From contig URWG01000007.1 of NCBI GenBank assembly GCA_900551495.1, positions 1 to 23,567 of the forward strand: DNA of 23,567 nt. Direction: 5' to 3'. The notes beneath the pieces are model-generated. The model saw only the letters and a list, made by a program, of their open reading frames with translations, did not search any database and had not been told where the DNA came from. This document shows, one piece after another, positions 8,024-14,024 of the stretch (its first letter is position 1; each line of letters starts with the position of its first letter). The stretch comes from an uncultured Eubacteriales bacterium (GTDB taxonomy: Bacteria > Bacillota > Clostridia > Oscillospirales > Oscillospiraceae). Both the position numbers and the translations under genes were made by a program.

Positions 8024-8033
8024 GGAGCAAGCC

Positions 8034-8621
8034 ATGCTTCAAAAGGACGACATTATTGCTTTTTTCGATCGCTGTGCCCCGACTTGGGACGACGGCTTGG
8101 TCCATGACGACGCGATCATCAACACGATCCTTGACAACGCCGACATCGGCGCAGGCTGTCGGGTGCTGGACGTGGCGTGCGGAACAGGCGTTCTGATCCC
8201 CGACTATCTGGCGCGGGGCGTCGCCTCCGTCACTGCCATTGACATTTCGCCCGAGATGGCGCGGCTTGCTGCCGAAAAATTCCCGCAGAAGAACGTGACG
8301 GTGCTCTGCGGCGACGTGGAAACGACGCAGTTTCCCGCCCCGTTTGACCGCATCGTGGTCTACAATGCCTTCCCGCACTTTCCCGACCCCGCACGTCTGA
8401 TCGGCATACTGGCGGGGCTGCTGACCGAGGGCGGACGACTGACCGTTGCGCACGGAATGAGCCGCGAGTCCATCGACCGCCACCATTCCGGCTCGGCGAA
8501 GAAGGTGTCCTGCGGGCTGATGCACGAGGACGCGCTGGAGGCACTGTTCGCACCACATCTTGATGTGACGGTAAAAATTTCCGACGCAAGGATGTATCAG
8601 CTCGTCGGCGTGAAGCGGTAA
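8034..8621 (+). CDS. Class I SAM-dependent methyltransferase
   Basis: This 195-residue cytoplasmic protein has the Rossmann-type SAM-binding fold: motif I VLDVACGTG (44-52), the acidic residue ending beta-2 in VTAIDISPEM, a motif near LCGDVETTQFPAPFDRIVVYNAFPHF at about 85-110, and the post-motif III region LLTEGGRLTVAHG. The acceptor is not recognisable. The C-terminal half contains His-rich and Cys residues (RESIDRHHSG, KKVSCG) that could bind a metal or the substrate. The gene starts 10 nt after the receptor stop, and its AAGGAG overlaps that stop, so it is the fourth gene of the importer operon. A role in modifying the imported metal chelate or corrinoid is inferred from context only. Confidence 0.85.
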   Translation: MLQKDDIIAFFDRCAPTWDDGLVHDDAIINTILDNADIGAGCRVLDVACGTGVLIPDYLARGVASVTAIDISPEMARLAAEKFPQKNVTVLCGDVETTQFPAPFDRIVVYNAFPHFPDPARLIGILAGLLTEGGRLTVAHGMSRESIDRHHSGSAKKVSCGLMHEDALEALFAPHLDVTVKISDARMYQLVGVKR

Positions 8622-8641
8622 TGCTCTGTTCCCGTATACAA

Positions 8642-8876
8642 AACCCGCCCCTCCGAAGCTCGGAGAGGCGGATAAAGCCGAAAAAGCGCCAAATTTGTCA
8701 TTGCGAGGGTGCTTGCACCCGTGGCAATCTTGCAGGATTGTTTCGGAATTTCGACAAATTTCGGCGAATTAGAAACATTTCGCATGAGATTCCCACGTCG
8801 CTTCGCTCCTCGGAATGACATACTGAGGGTCCTTTGACGCACTAACCCGCCCCTCCGAAGCTCGGAGAGGCGGGTT
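8642..8876. repeat. Composite repeat, copy 2: hairpin - TIR element - hairpin
   Basis: An exact 30-bp direct repeat, itself a hairpin, occurs at 8642-8671 and 8844-8873 (202 bp apart). It flanks a 125-bp TIR element at 8696-8820 that is homologous to the element at 4684-4813. The internal hairpins differ in sequence from copy 1 but still pair (GGGTGCTTGCACCC here, ACCCTGAAAGGGT there). As in copy 1, CTTTGACG plus a CTA triplet precedes the right-hand hairpin. The repeat fills the gap between two convergent operons. Confidence 0.85.
8844..8876. terminator. Hairpin terminator between convergent operons
   Basis: AACCCGCC and GGCGGGTT close a long stem whose inner part is CTCCGA/TCGGAG, with one C/A mismatch. 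The hairpin sits between the methyltransferase stop (8621) and the stop of the minus-strand gene (8888). T-tracts are short (TTATTT), so efficiency is uncertain in either direction. Confidence 0.5.
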
Positions 8877-8887
8877 ATTTGAAATCC

Positions 8888-9487
8888 TTATATTTCCTTC
8901 ACATGATTCAGCGTTTTGCCGTTGAGCCACGCCAGCAGCTCGACGGGACTTCCCGGGGTATTGACGGTCATAAAGCTCGTTCTGCCCGGGACCAGCTCGG
9001 TCGCCTCGTCGCTCTCCGCCCACGTCACACGCTGCAAAATCTGCTCGCGGCAGTCCGCAAGTCCCTCGGGCGGGATCTGCAAATACTGCAAAAGGATCGT
9101 CGCGTGGAAATTGTCGCTCGTCCACCGCCCGAAATTCGTCGTCGGGGATTTCCACAGCCACTTGCAGCGCTCGCCGCCCGCAGCAGTCGATTGCAGCTTG
9201 AGGTAGCCGTTATAAATATCCTGCACGCAGCGCATCAGCCACACAACATGGTAGCCCGCGCGCTGGAAAAAGCTGCAAACATCAAAAAAGCTGCGCTCCA
9301 TCAGCAGCCCGTCCTGCAGCATCATAACAAACTGATTGATGCACACGAAGGCGACCACCGTCTCGCCTCCGAACGTGATCGGCACGTCGCGGCACTCCGG
9401 CGGCACCAGTGCCTTCCACTGTGCCATCCATTCTTCGGGGGTACACATCGGTAGCGGCGTCTTCTTTTTTTGAAACGGAAAGCGCAT
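8888..9487 (-). CDS. Hypothetical protein (199 aa), unrecognised
   Basis: I do not recognise this soluble 199-residue protein with confidence. It has no signal peptide or membrane segment. It is rich in Trp and Cys (Cys at residues near 15, 33, 49, 70 and 88), with a central segment FQRAGYHVVWLMRCVQDIYN and then CKWLWKSPTTNF. The pattern hydrophobic-GY-VVW followed by KW-WKSP faintly recalls CoiA/nuclease-like proteins, but this is an impression, not an assignment. The ATG at 9487 follows GAGGG with a short spacer, 22 nt after the DUF1934 stop. It is probably the last gene of the ddl operon. An upstream extension of the frame to 9640 overlaps the DUF1934 gene and lacks a good ribosome-binding site. 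Confidence 0.75.
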   Translation of the reverse strand: MRFPFQKKKTPLPMCTPEEWMAQWKALVPPECRDVPITFGGETVVAFVCINQFVMMLQDGLLMERSFFDVCSFFQRAGYHVVWLMRCVQDIYNGYLKLQSTAAGGERCKWLWKSPTTNFGRWTSDNFHATILLQYLQIPPEGLADCREQILQRVTWAESDEATELVPGRTSFMTVNTPGSPVELLAWLNGKTLNHVKEI

Positions 9488-9509
9488 CGTTCTGCCCTCG
9501 ATTCTTCTG

Positions 9510-9944
9510 TTATACTCCTTTTCTTCGGACGTCGATACGGTACTCGATCCGTCCTGCGGTCTGCCCCTCGATCGCGATGCCGTATGCCACGCAGGCGCTG
9601 CCGCCGCCGTCATCGAAGTGCATCCGGATTTTTTCCGCACGGACGGCGATCATCAGTGCGCCGAAGCCCATGTCGTACAGGGAGCGGTCCTCCTGTCCCG
9701 CCTCGAAGATCATGCGGGAGCTGACCGCCCCGCGCCGCTCCAGCTCGACCCGCTGCGGGGTCATGCGGAAGGTCGTGGTCGTGCCGGAAAGCCCCGTCAG
9801 CTCCGACTCCTCATACGCCAGCTCAACGGTCTCGCCGTCCCGACGCATGGTTCCCTCCGTGACGAGCTTGGTCGTCTCCGGCTCCTCGTCGCGGAACTGC
9901 TGGCGGCTGAGGATGGTCAGCAGTACCTCCGTCGGCTTTGTCAT
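9510..9944 (-). CDS. DUF1934 (YwiB-like) family protein
   Basis: This 144-residue protein matches the DUF1934 family, small lipocalin-like beta-barrel proteins of Firmicutes with no established biochemical role. Matching features are the start TEVLLTILSRQ, the alternating beta strands with ELAYEESELTGLSGTTTTF, the RGAVSSRMIFEAGQ segment, and the C-terminal strands with IEYRIDVR. Its ATG overlaps the ddl stop by 4 nt (ATGA), so it is translated by coupling to D-Ala-D-Ala ligase. In other Firmicutes I recall this family next to argS or cell-envelope genes. The tight coupling here hints at a link to wall precursor supply, which remains unproven. Confidence 0.85.
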   Translation of the reverse strand: MTKPTEVLLTILSRQQFRDEEPETTKLVTEGTMRRDGETVELAYEESELTGLSGTTTTFRMTPQRVELERRGAVSSRMIFEAGQEDRSLYDMGFGALMIAVRAEKIRMHFDDGGGSACVAYGIAIEGQTAGRIEYRIDVRRKGV

Positions 9945-11005
9945 CGCTCGGTCGCCAGCTCGATCAAATCATCGAGCAGCTCGGAATACGGAATGCCGCT
10001 CGCCTCGAACAGCTTGGGGTACATCGAGATCGAGGTGAAGCCCGGAATGGTATTGATCTCATTAAAGACGATCTCATTGCCTTCATAGGTAACAAAGAAA
10101 TCCACGCGGGACAGCCCTTGGCAGCCCATCGCCTCAAAAACGCGGATGGCGGTATCGCGCACGCGCTCCGACGTCTCCTCGTCAAGCCGCGCGGGGATGT
10201 GCAGGCGGGCGCAGTCGGAAATGTATTTCGCGTCATAGTCGTAAAACTCCGTTCCGGCGTCGATCTCGCCGCAGACGGAGGCAGCCGGCGCGTCATTGCC
10301 GAGCACGGCAACCTCGACCTCGCGCCCGTTGATGAACTCCTCAACGAGAATTTTCCTGTCGAAATTCGCCGCGTTCTCCAGCGCACGCTGCAATGCCTCG
10401 CGGTTCTTCGCCTTTGCCACGCCGACGGACGAGCCGGTTCCGGCGGGCTTGACGAACATCGGGTAGGCAAACGCCTCCTCCAGTCGTTCCAGCAGGCGCT
10501 CGGTATTGCCCTTCAGCTCGTCGGCGGTGACAAGCCGCCACGCCGCCTGACGGATCCCTGCGCGGTCGGCAACGAGCTTGGTCAGCGTCTTATCCATGCA
10601 GGTCGCGCTCGCGGCAACGTTCGGACCGACATAGGCTATGCCCGAAAGCTGCAGCAGCCCCTGCACCGAGCCGTCCTCACCGTTTTCGCCGTGCAGAACG
10701 GGGAACACCACGTCGATGCGCTCGCGCACGACGCAGTCGCCCTCAAAATTCAGCAAGCCCTGTCCCCGCACCGGCGAGAGCGCGACCCGACGGTTCTCCT
10801 CGCAGTGCTGCCACTTGCCGTTGGGCAGGTCGCTGTAGTCCGCGCCGCCGTATAGGATCCATTCTCCCGTTTTGGTGATACCGACGGGGAAAATATTATA
10901 TTTCTCCTTGTCCAGATGGTTCAGCACCGACTCTGCCGAGCGGAGCGACACCTCGTGCTCCGGCGACATCCCGCCGAACAGCACGCAAACGCTGAGTTTT
11001 TTCAC
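9941..11005 (-). CDS. ddl: D-alanine--D-alanine ligase
   Basis: This 354-residue ATP-grasp enzyme makes the D-Ala-D-Ala dipeptide for peptidoglycan precursors in the cytoplasm. Landmarks are the N-terminal FGGMSPEHEVSL, HGENGEDGSVQGLL, VGPNVAASATCMDK, the ATP-grasp loop FVKPAGTGSSVGV, the ligand strand EVEVAVLGN, and the metal-binding NEINTIPGFT. The omega loop reads FYDYDAKY, the tyrosine-containing form found in true D-Ala-D-Ala ligases rather than VanA/VanB-type D-Ala-D-Lac enzymes. The start is taken as GTG at 11005 because GGAGGA lies 7 nt upstream and conserved sequence begins at VKKLSVCVLFGG; an ATG at 11065 would add 20 non-conserved residues. It heads an operon with the DUF1934 gene. 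Confidence 0.95.
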   Translation of the reverse strand: MKKLSVCVLFGGMSPEHEVSLRSAESVLNHLDKEKYNIFPVGITKTGEWILYGGADYSDLPNGKWQHCEENRRVALSPVRGQGLLNFEGDCVVRERIDVVFPVLHGENGEDGSVQGLLQLSGIAYVGPNVAASATCMDKTLTKLVADRAGIRQAAWRLVTADELKGNTERLLERLEEAFAYPMFVKPAGTGSSVGVAKAKNREALQRALENAANFDRKILVEEFINGREVEVAVLGNDAPAASVCGEIDAGTEFYDYDAKYISDCARLHIPARLDEETSERVRDTAIRVFEAMGCQGLSRVDFFVTYEGNEIVFNEINTIPGFTSISMYPKLFEASGIPYSELLDDLIELATER

Positions 11006-11070
11006 ACTAAATTCCTCCGAACCGACGGCTTTGCGTCCCCTCGCGGTGCAAGCCATAGTTATCATTGTAT

Positions 11071-11099
11071 ATTATATGAAAATATTCCCGCAAAAACAA
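11071..11099 (-). promoter_or_regulatory. ddl operon promoter
   Basis: On the minus strand, TTGTTT (11094-11099) and a perfect TATAAT (11071-11076) are separated by exactly 17 nt. The predicted start near 11064 gives a leader of about 60 nt before the GTG start of ddl. Confidence 0.75.
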
Positions 11100-11109
11100 G
11101 CCCAATACT

Positions 11110-11240
11110 GATTCTTGATTAAAATATTTCATCAAGAATCCCATGTGCTATGCACACTCGCATCGTGCAAGGGCACGATGCGCCGTCTCATGCAGAATCT
11201 GACGCGCCTTTGGAGCTATAAAAAGCTTTTCAAGCTTTTT
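11110..11240. repeat. Cluster of four short hairpins upstream of ddl
   Basis: Four inverted repeats follow one another. They are GATTCTTGAT/ATCAAGAATC (11110-11140, 10-bp stem), TGTGC/GCACA (11144-11156), GCATCGTGC/GCACGATGC (11160-11181, 9-bp stem) and AAAAAGCTT/AAGCTTTTT (11220-11240). None has a GC-rich stem plus T-tract typical of a strong terminator, although the last could weakly terminate on either strand. No open frame or recognised RNA family is evident. A further perfect stem (with one G-T pair), GTTGGGGTCAGGCA/TGCCTGACTCCAAC, lies at 11286-11316. Confidence 0.6.
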
Positions 11241-11334
11241 AACAGATTATAGTATAACGCGTCGGTATAAAGGTTTTATCATAAGTGTTGGGGTCAGGCA
11301 ATGTGCCTGACTCCAACTTCTATTATGAGTTTCG

Positions 11335-11508
11335 GTGAAATATTTTGCTTGCGCAAAAAATGAAATAAGTGCTGTTGCGCTTGTGAAATTTTCCGCTCTT
11401 GCGGAAAGTGAAATGAAATAAATCCATCGTGCCCGCAGACATTTCACATGGCGGAGCCATATTTCACACGCGGAGCGTATTTCACAAATCTCAATCGGGA
11501 TTTATTTC
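11335..11508. repeat. GTGAAAT/ATTTCAC mini-hairpin array
   Basis: Four GTGAAAT units (11335, 11360 with first base changed, 11383, 11408) are spaced 23-25 bp apart, with a small hairpin in each interval: TTTTGC/GCAAAA, AAGTGC/GCGCTT and TTTCCGC/GCGGAAA. These are followed by three ATTTCAC units in the opposite orientation (11441, 11461, 11479), again separated by hairpins (ATGGC/GCCAT, ACGC/GCGT). The second half is enclosed by the perfect 11-bp inverted repeat GAAATAAATCC (11415-11425) and GGATTTATTTC (11498-11508). The hairpin sequences differ while the connecting heptamers are kept, so this is an organised array rather than random AT-rich DNA. It is non-coding. Confidence 0.75.
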
Positions 11509-11512
11509 GTTG

Positions 11513-11541
11513 AAAAAGCCGTCCTTTTAGGACGGTTTTTT
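11513..11541. terminator. Bidirectional terminator hairpin beside the tRNA-Gly fragment
   Basis: The stem CCGTCC/GGACGG (11519-11524 and 11530-11535) is flanked by AAAAAG on the left and TTTTTT on the right, so it can terminate transcription from either side. On the minus strand it directly follows the duplicated tRNA-Gly 3' end, mirroring the arrangement at the intact tRNA gene. Confidence 0.75.
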
Positions 11542-11542
11542 C

Positions 11543-11570
11543 CGGAGCGGGTGACGAGGCTCGACTCGCT
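11543..11570 (-). pseudogene. tRNA-Gly 3'-end fragment (duplicate of the intact gene's T-arm and acceptor)
   Basis: Positions 11544-11570 repeat the 3' end of the tRNA-Gly gene (11722-11749) with a single base deleted: GGAGCGGGTGACGAGGCTCG is identical, followed by ACTCGCT instead of AACTCGCT. The rest of the tRNA is missing. The sequence immediately upstream (11571-11683) is unrelated to tRNA and contains a 9-bp inverted repeat TTTCCGCGG/CCGCGGAAA (11576-11603). Such a fragment is what remains after site-specific integration into a tRNA gene or after unequal recombination. Confidence 0.8.
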
Positions 11571-11683
11571 TCCGATTTCCGCGGAAGCGGGCTCCCGCGG
11601 AAACCTCAGACCTCGGATTTGAAAATGCGCTCCGCGCATAGGCGGTGGAGGCAGCGAGTTTGACGGCAGTCTCTATTCCAAAC

Positions 11684-11717
11684 AAAAAGAAGCCGTCCCG
11701 ACGGACGACTTCTTTTT
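11684..11717 (-). terminator. tRNA-Gly terminator
   Basis: On the minus strand, immediately 3' of the tRNA CCA, AAGAAGTCGTCC pairs with GGACGGCTTCTT across a GTCG loop (one T-G pair) and is followed by TTTTT. This is a standard rho-independent terminator for the single-gene tRNA transcript. Confidence 0.85.
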
Positions 11718-11720
11718 ATT

Positions 11721-11796
11721 TGGAGCGGGTGACGAGGCTCGAACTCGCTACCTCCACCTTGGCAAGGTGGCGCTCTACCGGATGAGCTACACCCGC
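11721..11796 (-). tRNA. tRNA-Gly (anticodon GCC)
   Basis: The 76-nt sequence folds as a cloverleaf. The acceptor stem is GCGGGTG/CACCCGC with discriminator T and an encoded CCA. A D-arm with GAGC pairing follows, then the anticodon stem CCACC/GGTGG around loop TTGCCAA (anticodon at 11761-11763 on the plus strand as GGC), and a T-arm with GTTCGAGCC. The anticodon GCC reads GGC/GGU glycine codons. It has its own consensus promoter and terminator and lies downstream of the transglutaminase lipoprotein gene on the same strand. Confidence 0.97.
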
Positions 11797-11809
11797 ATTT
11801 GCAGGTGTT

Positions 11810-11838
11810 ATTATAGCGGTCCGCGCTCCGTTTGTCAA
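11810..11838 (-). promoter_or_regulatory. tRNA-Gly promoter
   Basis: On the minus strand both hexamers are perfect: TTGACA (11833-11838), a 17-nt spacer, and TATAAT (11810-11815). The start is predicted 6-8 nt before the mature tRNA 5' end. This is the strongest promoter match in the window. Confidence 0.9.
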
Positions 11839-11883
11839 GAGAAAACTCAAAAAAATTTCAAAACAGAGAAAACGGAAAGGCTG

Positions 11884-13110
11884 TCAGGGGGCTTCGGTCG
11901 GTCCGACGGTCGGCTCCTCCGTCGGCGGCTCCGTGGGCGGCGTTTCGGTCGGCGGGGCGGTTTCCTGCGTCGGCTCCTCAGGCGGTATTGCCGTCGTCTC
12001 CTCCTGCGGCGCTGCCTCGGCGGGGTAGGCGGCGACCTCCCACGCATAGCCCGCGTCTTTTGCCTCATCGGGCGTGAGCAGGTGCAGCTCCGTTTCCTCA
12101 AGCAGGACGCTGCGCATCAGGTCCACATGGTACCATCCGTCGCGCAGCTTCAGAAGATTCCAAAAATGGCTTTCCCCGTCCAGCGTGCCGGACACCAGCA
12201 GACACTCTACGTCCGCTGCGGTACACTCTGCGCGGAATACGGCGGCAAAGGACAGACTGTGGGCGATCCCCTCACACAGCAGGTCGTAGGCGGGCATTGA
12301 CGGCGCTGCTTCGCCGACGGTGTAGTCAAACCGCGTCGTCAAAAAGCGGAAGAGGAGCGCCGCCTTGTCGCGGTCCGTCTCGCCGGAGCTGACGTAGGAC
12401 GACGCGGAGGAGAGGATCGTTTTGACCGAGTTGAGCTTGAGCTGCAGCTCGTCGCGGGTATCGGGATAGGAAAAATGCAGCTCCAAAATTCGCGTCGCGC
12501 CGTCGTTTGGATAGATGTCGGCGGAAAGCTCCGGAATCGCAACGACCTGCTCCGGATGCTCCAGGCAGTAGTCGCGGACATATTGCGCGAAATCCGTCTC
12601 GGTATAATTTCGGATGCGGAGGGTCAGCGCAGTGTCGTAGGCGGTCAGCGCCTGCTGGATTTTCGCCTTTGCGCCGGTAATGCCGTTGACGGTCACGATC
12701 GAGGAGATCTCAGCCGCAGACCGACGAAAGACCAGCGACAGGGAAATGCTGCCCACGCGTCCGCTGCCGGAAAGCTCGGCGTCGGCGTAGTCCACGGCGT
12801 ATGCGCCGATGGGGTCCTCCTGCGTCGCATAGTCAAGAATTTCCGACAGATCGGCGGAAAGGTCGCCGTCGTAGTGCTCCACGGTGATAACGCCGCGCTC
12901 TGTCCAGTTGCGGATGAAGGAGAGGACCGTACCGCGCAGCTCGTTGCGGTTGGAGACGGTCGGGATTTCCTCCTCCGTCGGCTCGGCGGTGGGAAGCGGC
13001 TGCTCGACGTGCGACTCCTCGACATAATAGGTGTCGTCGCTCCAGCCGGAGCAGGCGGAGAGTGCCAACAGCAGTGCCGCAGCCAGTGCCGCTGTAAAGA
13101 TACGTTTCAT
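11884..13110 (-). CDS. Transglutaminase-like lipoprotein
   Basis: This 408-residue lipoprotein carries a transglutaminase/cysteine-protease-like domain. The signal peptide ends in lipobox LSAC with Cys20 lipidated. An acidic linker (about 25-50) and a beta-rich region precede the catalytic core. The triad is visible: Cys279 in LLCEGIAHS, His315 in GESHFWNL and Asp330 in WYHVDL. The last 45 residues are a repetitive Pro/Thr/Glu tail. Firmicute proteins of this type are thought to act on cell-surface peptides; the substrate is unknown. AAGGAG precedes the ATG with a 9-nt spacer. A TATAAT (13135-13140, minus strand) with a poor -35 lies in the 37-nt gap after the YitT-like gene, so the gene may be cotranscribed or have a weak own promoter. 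Confidence 0.87.
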   Translation of the reverse strand: MKRIFTAALAAALLLALSACSGWSDDTYYVEESHVEQPLPTAEPTEEEIPTVSNRNELRGTVLSFIRNWTERGVITVEHYDGDLSADLSEILDYATQEDPIGAYAVDYADAELSGSGRVGSISLSLVFRRSAAEISSIVTVNGITGAKAKIQQALTAYDTALTLRIRNYTETDFAQYVRDYCLEHPEQVVAIPELSADIYPNDGATRILELHFSYPDTRDELQLKLNSVKTILSSASSYVSSGETDRDKAALLFRFLTTRFDYTVGEAAPSMPAYDLLCEGIAHSLSFAAVFRAECTAADVECLLVSGTLDGESHFWNLLKLRDGWYHVDLMRSVLLEETELHLLTPDEAKDAGYAWEVAAYPAEAAPQEETTAIPPEEPTQETAPPTETPPTEPPTEEPTVGPTEAP

Positions 13111-13147
13111 GCAGCCGATCTCCTTTCCGAGATTATTATAGCGGCGG

Positions 13148-14020
13148 TTACAGCTCGTTGCGGTCGTAGCGCTTGAAGCCGTCGCCCAGCACCTGGTGCG
13201 CGTCCTGCAAAATGATGAACGCCTTGGGGTCGATCGTCATGACCAGCTCCTTGAGCTGTGCGAGCTGCTTGCGCTTGACGGCGCTGAGCAGGACGTACTT
13301 GTTGCTGCGCATATAATAGCCCTGTCCTTGCAGCAGCGTCACACCGCGGTCGAGCTGCTCGTCGATGGCGACGGCGATCTCCTCGTACTTGTCGGAGATG
13401 ATGAGGGCGACCTTGGCGTAGTCCAGCCCGTAGACCACCTTGTCCAGCACGACGGAGGACAAAAACAGCGTGAACGCGGAATAAAGCGTGTTATTGAACT
13501 CGCCGTAGACGATACCCGTGGCGACGGCGGTGCAGAGGTCCATCGCCAGCAGGAGCTTGCCGATCGGGAAATTGCGGAATTTCAGCTTCAGGAGCCGCGC
13601 CACGATGTCCACGCCGCCGGTGGAGGCGCCGCCGATGAACACGATGCCCAGCCCCGCGCCGATCATCACGCCGCCGAACAGACAGGCAATCAGCGGCTCG
13701 ACCTTCGGAATGGGCAGCCGCGTGAACAGATCAAAGCAGACCGAGGTGACCACCATGCCCAGCATGGAGCCGAAGAAGAAATACTTGCCGATCTGACGGT
13801 AGCCGAAGAAAAACAGCGGGATATTGATGACCGCGCTCAGAATACCGACCGTCAGCCACTTGCTCTGCGTGGCGTAGACGATCAGCATGGCGATGCCGGA
13901 GACACCGCCGCAGTTGATACCCGCGGGCTCTAAAAACAGGTCGAAGCCCAGCGCGAAGATCGCACTGCCGACAACAACAAGAAGCAGATTTCGAAGCAGC
14001 TCTGATTTTTTGCTTTTCAT
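13148..14020 (-). CDS. YitT-family membrane protein (DUF161 + DUF2179)
   Basis: This 290-residue protein has the YitT architecture: five to six membrane helices in the first 200 residues, including EPAGINCGGVSGIAML and IGGASTGGVDIVARLL, then a soluble C-terminal DUF2179 domain (about 210-285) with ALIISDKYEEIAVAI and the ending AFIILQDAHQVLGDGF. The family is widespread in Firmicutes. Its function is not firmly known, and transport has been suggested. The start ATG lies 4 nt after the stop of the upstream topoisomerase gene, and its Shine-Dalgarno lies inside that gene, so it is cotranscribed and probably translationally coupled to it. Confidence 0.9.
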   Translation of the reverse strand: MKSKKSELLRNLLLVVVGSAIFALGFDLFLEPAGINCGGVSGIAMLIVYATQSKWLTVGILSAVINIPLFFFGYRQIGKYFFFGSMLGMVVTSVCFDLFTRLPIPKVEPLIACLFGGVMIGAGLGIVFIGGASTGGVDIVARLLKLKFRNFPIGKLLLAMDLCTAVATGIVYGEFNNTLYSAFTLFLSSVVLDKVVYGLDYAKVALIISDKYEEIAVAIDEQLDRGVTLLQGQGYYMRSNKYVLLSAVKRKQLAQLKELVMTIDPKAFIILQDAHQVLGDGFKRYDRNEL

Positions 14021-14024
14021 GGCG

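Noticed and set aside
9941..11005. Possible vancomycin-resistance-type D-Ala-D-Lac ligase
   Set aside because: The omega loop has the YDYDAKY form of D-Ala-D-Ala ligases, and no vanH/vanX or two-component genes are nearby.
11247..11447. A 66-codon minus-strand frame in the hairpin region
   Set aside because: Its sequence is made of the repeat units themselves, it has no ribosome-binding site, and it spans several stem-loops.
11335..11508. Possible CRISPR array, because of regularly spaced repeats
   Set aside because: The repeats are only 7 bp, switch orientation halfway, and the intervals are self-complementary hairpins of 11-18 bp rather than spacers. There are no cas genes.
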